Source of the DNA: Syntrophorhabdaceae bacterium PtaU1.Bin034
GTDB taxonomy: Bacteria; Desulfobacterota_G; Syntrophorhabdia; Syntrophorhabdales; WCHB1-27
Length of the DNA stretch: 10,330 nt
Assembly: GCA_002067405.1 (NCBI GenBank)
Contig: MVRP01000146.1
Span: forward strand, 1-10,330
Direction: 5' to 3'
Numbering within the stretch: position 1 is the first letter of the stretch; each line of letters begins with the position of its first letter. The notes beneath the pieces were generated by a model. The model worked only from the letters and a program-made list of their open reading frames with translations, did no database searches and was not told the origin of the DNA. A program made the position numbers and the translations under genes. Positions 6,302-10,330 of the stretch are shown one piece after another.

Positions 6302-6556
6302 ATGGACCTTAAGGGCTTCTTTACTCATGACTCTGTGCACAATATCGAGGGCATCGGCAAGGAGTGGGGTAACCTGAGAGAACACGATCTGCCCTACGCG
6401 AGGCGATACAGGAATCGCCACAGAGAAAACGAAAAAGGCGGTGAGATGCCGGGTCACCGGAAAGATCCGCCGCCTGCTCCGCCCCCGCCTCAGAGACAGA
6501 CGGACCAGGACCAGCCGGCGGCTAAGGATGGTTCGGGTTTCGAGATCGTGATATGA
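6302..6556 (+). CDS. Small proline-rich hypothetical protein downstream of cheW
   Basis: An 84-residue frame begins 4 nt after the cheW stop. I recognise no family. Residues 1-35 are mixed polar and aromatic (GFFTHDSVHNIEGIGKEWGN). Residues 36-50 are rich in Arg and Asn, then there is a PPPAPPPP run (56-63), a Gln/Asp-rich stretch, and a short hydrophobic end, FEIVI. There is no signal peptide or membrane segment, and the second half is probably disordered. Support for coding comes from tight spacing behind cheW, codon use with GC-rich third positions like its neighbours, and the absence of competing genes. Against it, there is no strong Shine-Dalgarno site. If real, it is co-transcribed with cheW from the sigma28 promoter. 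Confidence 0.5.
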   Translation: MDLKGFFTHDSVHNIEGIGKEWGNLREHDLPYARRYRNRHRENEKGGEMPGHRKDPPPAPPPPQRQTDQDQPAAKDGSGFEIVI

Positions 6557-6589
6557 AAAAATTGCCTACCCGGAAAAAAGTTCCCACGT

Positions 6590-6637
6590 CTGAAAGGCAG
6601 AAATTGAGAAGGTAAGAAGATAAGAAGCTGAAAGGCA
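6590..6637 (+). repeat. Period-8 purine array flanked by 10-bp direct repeats
   Basis: Four consecutive octamers at 6601-6632 fit AAGNTRAG with at most one mismatch each. The perfect copies are AAGGTAAG (6609-6616) and AAGATAAG (6617-6624). CTGAAAGGCA occurs on both sides, at 6590-6599 and 6628-6637; the right copy overlaps the fourth octamer. Related octamers lie at 3189-3205 and 9782-9806, and reversed ones at 6740-6755. All are intergenic in this window, apart from the doubtful 26-codon frame at 9751-9831. Confidence 0.55.
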
Positions 6638-6643
6638 ACGATT

Positions 6644-6755
6644 GGCAGCAGCACCGCTGCCTATGCATGGCCATGCCTGTCGGCACACGCTGGCAAATCC
6701 TTGCCGGAATCGGGCCTTCTTTTTGTTTTTCTGTATTTTCTCGTCTTCTTAACCT
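6644..6755. other. Intergenic hairpins, palindrome and reversed octamers before flgF
   Basis: GGCAGC (6644-6649) pairs with GCTGCC (6656-6661). GCATGGCCATGC (6665-6676) is a perfect 12-nt palindrome. GGCAA (6692-6696) pairs with TTGCC (6701-6705), and a T-rich stretch follows at 6717-6742. On the minus strand, 6755-6740 carries AGGTTAAG and AAGACGAG, which mirror the array at 6601-6632. The third hairpin plus the T-rich stretch could act as a weak terminator for the cheW unit, although 11 nt separate them. No clear promoter for flgF was found here. Confidence 0.4.
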
Positions 6756-6822
6756 CCCATCCGCTCATCTCCTTGTATGCTCGCCCTTCCCGGTATGACA
6801 ATTGCATCAAATTGTTACTGTC

Positions 6823-7548
6823 ATGTTGAACGGAATTATCGGAACCCTCGGCGGGAAATCGGCAAACGAAAGAAGGCTTGAGATAGTCGCCAACAACATA
6901 GCCAATGCCCTTACTCCCGGCTTCAAAGCGTCCCGGCCCGTGGTGATCCACAATACATACGGGGACTCCAATCAACAGGATCAGGTGCAGGCCACCAGCG
7001 TCAATGTTCCGGACTCCTATGTGCATTTTTCTGACGCGCCTTTGGTCGAGACGGGGAGTGTATTCGACCTGGCACTGGAAGGAACCGGCTTCTTCGTTAT
7101 TCAAACGCCACAGGGCAACATGTATACCAGAAACGGCCAGTTCAGCCTTAATCAAGACAAGAAACTGGTCACCATGAGCGGCAACTTTGTCGTGGGTGAG
7201 AGCGGCGGAGAAATAACCATTGACGGAAGGGACGTCAGGATAGAGACCGACGGGACCATATTTGTGGATAAGGTACGGGTAGACAGGATCAAAGTAGCCG
7301 ATTTCAAAAGCCTCAAAGAGCTGCGGAATTTCGGAATGAATCTTTTTGTCAATACGGACAGCAATAACGTGGAAGTCCCTGCCGAAGCATATACGGTCAA
7401 ACAGGGATTCTACGAGGCGTCAAATGTTGATATCATGAAGGAAATGGTGGAGATGATCAACGCTCTGCGTGCCTACGAATCCTATAGTAAGGTCGATCAG
7501 TCCTTCAACGAGCTTATGGGTAAGCTTATAGACCTGGGAAGAATCTAG
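6823..7548 (+). CDS. flgF: Flagellar basal-body rod protein FlgF
   Basis: FlgF is a minor rod protein in the periplasm, exported through the flagellar type III system, so no Sec signal is expected and none is seen. The 241 residues carry the rod/hook N-terminal motif RRLEIVANNIAN (17-28), a central segment FDLALEGTGFFVIQTPQGNMYTRNGQFSLN (81-110), and the C-terminal motif QGFYEASNVDIMKEMVEMINALRAYE (194-219). An in-frame TTG at 6802 would add seven residues. I chose the ATG at 6823 because it places the ANNIAN motif at exactly the same distance from the start as in the adjacent FlgG (28 residues). No convincing Shine-Dalgarno site precedes either start, which is odd for the first gene of an operon. 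The stop lies within the flgG ribosome-binding site. Confidence 0.9.
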   Translation: MLNGIIGTLGGKSANERRLEIVANNIANALTPGFKASRPVVIHNTYGDSNQQDQVQATSVNVPDSYVHFSDAPLVETGSVFDLALEGTGFFVIQTPQGNMYTRNGQFSLNQDKKLVTMSGNFVVGESGGEITIDGRDVRIETDGTIFVDKVRVDRIKVADFKSLKELRNFGMNLFVNTDSNNVEVPAEAYTVKQGFYEASNVDIMKEMVEMINALRAYESYSKVDQSFNELMGKLIDLGRI

Positions 7549-7560
7549 GAGGTTTTTCTT

Positions 7561-8349
7561 ATGATAAGGGCCTTATATACTGCCGGAACCGGCATGAATG
7601 TGCAGCAGACAAACCTTGACGTCATAGCCAACAACATCGCTAATGTCAATACGACCGGATTCAAGAGGAGCAGGGCCGACTTTCAGGACCTGATGTACCA
7701 GACGTTGAGAATGCAGGGGGCCAGGACGGAGCAAGGCAATCAGGTGCCGACCGGTATACAGATCGGACACGGCGCAATGCTTGCCGCTGTCCAGAAAGTA
7801 TTCCTCCAGGGTGACTACCAGGAAACGCAGAACGAGCTTGACGTGGCAATAGAGGGTAATGGATTCATACAGGTAGTGCTGCCATCAGGCGATAAGGCGT
7901 ATACGAGGGCCGGCGCCTTCAAAAAAGACTCGGAAGGGAGGATATGCACCTCAGACGGTTATCTGCTGGAGCCAAGCATTACGGTTCCTCAGGATACGAC
8001 CAAGTTATCGATTGAATCGGACGGCACCATCTCGGCTCTGGTACAGGGACAACAGAAGCCCCAGCAGATAGGCAAACTCGACCTCTACACATTCCCCAAC
8101 CTGACAGGACTGAAAGCCATGGGTAAGAGCCTGTATGTGGAAACGGAGGCAAGTGGGACAGCAATATCGGGAAAACCCGGGGAGAGCGGAATGGGAACAC
8201 TTCTCCAGGGGTTTTTGGAAATGTCAAATGTGAATGTCATGCAGGAGATGGTCAACCTGATAGTGGGGCAGAGGGCATATGAGATCAATTCCAAGGCAAT
8301 ACAGGCAGCCGACGAGATGCTGCAGATGGCGAACAATGTTAAGAGGTAA
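7561..8349 (+). CDS. flgG: Flagellar distal rod protein FlgG
   Basis: FlgG builds the distal rod that passes through the P and L rings. At 262 residues it is close to the usual length (about 260). It shows the N-terminal motif NLDVIANNIANVNTTGFK (18-35), the FlgG-typical stretch FQDLMYQTLRMQGARTEQG (41-59) absent from FlgF, the core ELDVAIEGNGFIQV (92-105), and the C-terminal QGFLEMSNVNVMQEMVNLI (216-234). It has no Sec signal, as expected for type III export. AGGAGG (7547-7552) overlaps the flgF stop and is 8 nt before the ATG, so the two are co-translated. Its end overlaps the flgA start by 14 nt. The identification is secure. Confidence 0.97.
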   Translation: MIRALYTAGTGMNVQQTNLDVIANNIANVNTTGFKRSRADFQDLMYQTLRMQGARTEQGNQVPTGIQIGHGAMLAAVQKVFLQGDYQETQNELDVAIEGNGFIQVVLPSGDKAYTRAGAFKKDSEGRICTSDGYLLEPSITVPQDTTKLSIESDGTISALVQGQQKPQQIGKLDLYTFPNLTGLKAMGKSLYVETEASGTAISGKPGESGMGTLLQGFLEMSNVNVMQEMVNLIVGQRAYEINSKAIQAADEMLQMANNVKR

Positions 8350-9028
8350 AGTCCGTCTTTCCTTTTTCGTTGTCCTTTTTACGATTACCGCCCTTTTGCT
8401 GCCGTGCGGATATTCGTTTGCGAAGGTCGAGACAGATATTGTCGATTTCGTCAAACGCTTTTATCAGGACGACAATATCCGGGTGACTTTCAGCAACTTG
8501 CCGCAGTACGCCAGAGAGAAAACAAGGACGAGGGGCATCAGTTTTACGAAAGTGCCTGATGCCAGCGGGGACGGCATTTGCCTGGTCGAGCTCGACGGAA
8601 GGAACGGAGGGGTAACGAATATCTACGTGCCGTTCAAGGTGTTCGTGAAGAGAAAGCTCTATGTCCTGAAGCACAATATAAAGAAGGGGGATGTGCTGTC
8701 GGCGGATGACGTTGTCGAGAAGCAAACCTACCTCAATGGTTCAGGCGCAGCCTATCCGATGAATAGCGCCGACGTGCTCGGTAAAGTGGCAAAAAAGGAG
8801 CTTCTTGCAGGCAATGTGATTACCCTCAAGGTGCTCGAGGACCCGACGGCAATACAGAAAGGGGAAGTCGTGAACATTACGGCCCAAAACAGGAGGCTCC
8901 TGGTTCAGGGAAAAGGCACCGCCCTTGAAAAGGGAAAGATGGGAGACGTGGTAAGGGTGAAGAGCACGTCGGGAAAGGAAATTGCCGGCAAAGTGACGGG
9001 AAGCAATACCGTGTCCGTGGAGTTCTGA
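8336..9028 (+). CDS. flgA: P-ring assembly chaperone FlgA
   Basis: FlgA is a periplasmic chaperone needed to assemble FlgI into the P ring. The 230 residues begin with a Sec signal: MLRGKVR, a hydrophobic core to about 22, and probable cleavage after SFA (27-29). The N-terminal half is a variable domain. Residues from about 108 to 168 form the SAF-type domain: YVLKHNIKKGDVLSADDV (109-126), LGKVAKKELLAGNVIT (148-163). The C-terminal part reads GEVVNITAQNRRLLVQGKGTAL (176-197) and GDVVRVKSTSGKEIAGKV (203-220), typical of the family. A longer frame opens at 8279, but its extra residues are Arg-rich and overlap flgG, whereas 8336 gives a proper signal peptide. It overlaps flgG by 14 nt, with no strong Shine-Dalgarno site, which suggests coupling. 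Confidence 0.93.
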   Translation: MLRGKVRLSFFVVLFTITALLLPCGYSFAKVETDIVDFVKRFYQDDNIRVTFSNLPQYAREKTRTRGISFTKVPDASGDGICLVELDGRNGGVTNIYVPFKVFVKRKLYVLKHNIKKGDVLSADDVVEKQTYLNGSGAAYPMNSADVLGKVAKKELLAGNVITLKVLEDPTAIQKGEVVNITAQNRRLLVQGKGTALEKGKMGDVVRVKSTSGKEIAGKVTGSNTVSVEF

Positions 9029-9038
9029 GGAGATACCG

Positions 9039-9737
9039 ATGAGAAGCGCCATACTGTTCTCTCTATTCATGTTTTTGGTTGCCGGCTGCACGGCATTGGA
9101 GCCTTCGAGGATAAATAATGAACCTTTCACCATCTCCGATACCTACAGGATCCCCCAACAGCACGCTGAACCGCCCCGGGCGAAGACCTCGAAAGTCTGG
9201 CGGGGTCAGTTTGCGAGCATGTTCAGTGATCAGAGGGCCAGATCGGTGGGCGATATCGTTACGGTTAAGATAGTGGAGGTGTCCCAGGCTTCGGAGAAGG
9301 CGACGACCGATACAACGAGGAAATCGGAAACCAAGGCGCATATTACGAATTTCTTCGGTCTGGAAACCAATCCCAACGGACCGTGGAAGAATTCTTCCAG
9401 TTTGATAAATGCAGGCATGCCGAACAATGATTTTTCCGGGTCCGGAGAGACAACACGAACGGGCTCGTTGAGCGCAACCATAACAGCCAGGGTTATGGAT
9501 GTCCTGCCCAACGGTAACCTGGCGATAGAAGGCAAAAGGGAGCTTTACGTCAACAACGAAAAGAAAGAAATACTGTTACAGGGTGTCGTGAGGCCCAAGG
9601 ATATAGCGTATGACAATTCCATATTGTCCACGCAGATTGCCGACGCAAAAGTCATCTATACGGGCATAGGCGTCCTGGCGGAAAAGCAAAGACCGGGATG
9701 GCTCGCGCGGTTGCTGGATTACGCGTGGCCTTTCTGA
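9039..9737 (+). CDS. flgH: Flagellar L-ring protein FlgH
   Basis: FlgH forms the outer-membrane L ring around the rod. The 232 residues start with a lipoprotein signal whose lipobox VAGC ends at C17, as expected because FlgH is lipid-anchored. The family pattern follows: a segment MFSDQRARSVGDIVTVKIVE (61-80), then GSLSATITARVMDVLPNGNL (142-161), a VRPKDIAYDNSI stretch (187-198), ADAKVIYTGIG (203-213), and the typical GW...PF end (224-232). GAGGAGAT overlaps the flgA stop and lies just before the ATG, so it is in the same operon. Nothing is missing relative to known FlgH proteins. Confidence 0.97.
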   Translation: MRSAILFSLFMFLVAGCTALEPSRINNEPFTISDTYRIPQQHAEPPRAKTSKVWRGQFASMFSDQRARSVGDIVTVKIVEVSQASEKATTDTTRKSETKAHITNFFGLETNPNGPWKNSSSLINAGMPNNDFSGSGETTRTGSLSATITARVMDVLPNGNLAIEGKRELYVNNEKKEILLQGVVRPKDIAYDNSILSTQIADAKVIYTGIGVLAEKQRPGWLARLLDYAWPF

Positions 9738-9750
9738 GGAAGCCGAATAA

Positions 9751-9831
9751 ATGACCCTGCTGCAAGCAACAGGTATTCAAGAAGTTGAGAAGGAGAGTAA
9801 GTTGAGCGGTCAAAGAGGGGGCAGCAGATGA
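9751..9831 (+). CDS. Possible 26-residue leader ORF overlapping the flgI start
   Basis: ATG at 9751 is preceded by GAGGAAG at 9736-9742 and opens a 26-codon frame that contains the purine octamers and ends with TGA at 9829-9831. The stop overlaps the flgI ATG in the order ATGA, the arrangement used in coupled translation. The peptide is polar and has no recognisable domain. It may be coincidence: the frame is short, and much of it is low-complexity repeat. I list it as doubtful. Confidence 0.2.
   Translation: MTLLQATGIQEVEKESKLSGQRGGSR
9782..9806 (+). repeat. Three purine octamers before flgI
   Basis: AAGTTGAG (9782-9789), AAGGAGAG (9790-9797), one T, then AAGTTGAG (9799-9806). The last copy with its flanks is identical over 13 nt to 3194-3206 after cheA. 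These belong to the same degenerate octamer family as the array at 6601-6632. Confidence 0.5.
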
Positions 9832-10330
9832 TACGACGCAAGAATCCTCTGGTGGTCTTATTCGTGGTTGGCGTGCTTGCAGCGGCATTGGCGGCTGCCG
9901 TAGCGACGCCGACTGACTGCTTTGCCGCAAGAATAAAGGATATCGCTTATATAAACGGTGTACGCCCGAATATGCTTATCGGATACGGCCTGGTAGTGGG
10001 GCTGAAACGGACGGGAGACAAGGCGACAACCCTCTTCACCAATCAGTCGCTCTCCAATATGCTCGAGAAAATGGGGATCGTTGTCGATCCCAGGACAGCG
10101 AAAGTGAACAACGTGGCAGCCGTAATGGTGACGGCCGAAATCCCGGCTTTCGCCAGGGTAGGGAACAGGATCGACGCGGTCGTCTCTTCTCTTGGAGATG
10201 CAACGAGCCTCGAGGGAGGTGTCCTTCTCATGACACCCCTCAAAGGCGGAGACGGACAGGTCTATGCGGTGGCCCAGGGGCCAATCACGGTCGGCGGGTT
10301 TGCGGCAAGCGGCCAGGCGTCCTCCGTGCA
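9828..10330 (+). CDS. flgI: Flagellar P-ring protein FlgI, N-terminal part (cut by window end)
   Basis: FlgI forms the periplasmic P ring around the rod with the help of FlgA. The visible 167 residues are under half of the usual length (about 360-370). A Sec signal occupies residues 1-33, with basic IRRK, a long hydrophobic core and probable cleavage after CFA. The mature protein then begins [13 protein letters not shown], as in known FlgI. Family landmarks follow: [65 protein letters not shown] and the [12 protein letters not shown] segment. GAGGGGG precedes the ATG at a good distance. It lies 90 nt after flgH, the largest gap within flgFGAHI, and that gap is filled by the octamer repeats and a possible short ORF. 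Confidence 0.95.
   Translation, partial: MIRRKNPLVVLFVVGVLAAALAAAVATPTDCFAARIKDIAYINGVRPNMLIGYGLVVGLKRTGDKATTLFTNQSLSNMLEKMGIVVDPRTAKVNNVAAVMVTAEIPAFARVGNRIDAVVSSLGDATSLEGGVLLMTPLKGGDGQVYAVAQGPITVGGFAASGQASSV

Noticed and set aside
6643..6658. Sigma54-like -24/-12 site upstream of flgF (TGGCA, GG to GC spacing of 10)
   Set aside because: The -12 part reads CCGCT instead of TTGCT, and the bases are equally explained by a hairpin. A second candidate at 6691-6704 has better bases but spacing one nucleotide short.
6802..6822. TTG start for flgF
   Set aside because: It would add seven residues not seen in rod proteins. The ATG at 6823 aligns exactly with the FlgG N-terminus.
6661..7155. 164-codon minus-strand frame overlapping the region before flgF and flgF itself
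   Set aside because: It is mostly antisense to the flgF coding region, with no domain and no plausible ribosome-binding site.
8279..8335. Upstream start for flgA within flgG
   Set aside because: The extra residues are Arg-rich and would bury the Sec signal, which starts properly at 8336.

Overview
The window is a chemotaxis and flagellar locus of a Gram-negative bacterium. It encodes flagellar P-ring and L-ring proteins, Sec and Tat lipoproteins, and strong Shine-Dalgarno sites. The gene order, the HEAT-repeat gene joined to cheR, the CheA architecture and the moderately GC-rich codon use (frequent AGG and ATA) suggest Desulfobacterota (the former Deltaproteobacteria) or a related lineage. 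That placement is inference; no rRNA or other taxonomic marker is present.

Layout. (1) Positions 1-3167, plus strand: the 3' end of a HEAT-repeat protein, then cheR, cheY and cheA, each overlapping the next by a few bases, so translation is probably coupled. (2) Positions 3168-3329: a short convergent spacer with a perfect UUCG-loop hairpin. (3) Positions 3330-5450, minus strand: a Tat-exported lipoprotein with an RNase Z-like metallo-beta-lactamase fold, and upstream of it a small lipoprotein resembling DUF3313. Neither has an obvious link to motility. (4) Positions 5451-5829: a divergent regulatory region. A sigma70-like promoter faces left into a leader of about 200 nt with two inverted repeats, one of them forming a long two-part stem. 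A good sigma28 (FliA) promoter faces right into cheW. (5) Positions 5830-6556: cheW and a small proline-rich hypothetical gene. (6) Positions 6557-6822: a non-coding stretch with a period-8 purine array, hairpins and a reversed copy of the array. (7) Positions 6823-10330: flgF, flgG, flgA, flgH and the start of flgI, which encode the distal rod and the L and P rings with the P-ring chaperone.

How the genes fit together. CheA (kinase), CheW (coupling protein), CheY (response regulator) and CheR (receptor methyltransferase) form the core of a chemosensory pathway; no receptor, CheB, CheD, CheC or CheZ is visible here. The sigma28 site before cheW ties the coupling protein to late flagellar gene expression. 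flgFGAHI supply the rod and outer rings of the basal body.

Most of the window is standard motility machinery. The points most worth a second look are the tandem MshEN/GspE-N-like repeat where CheA's P2 domain usually sits, the structured leader of the DUF3313-like gene, the dispersed octamer purine repeats in three intergenic regions, and the two envelope lipoprotein genes inserted in the cluster. I see no rRNA, tRNA, CRISPR array, transposase or phage gene.
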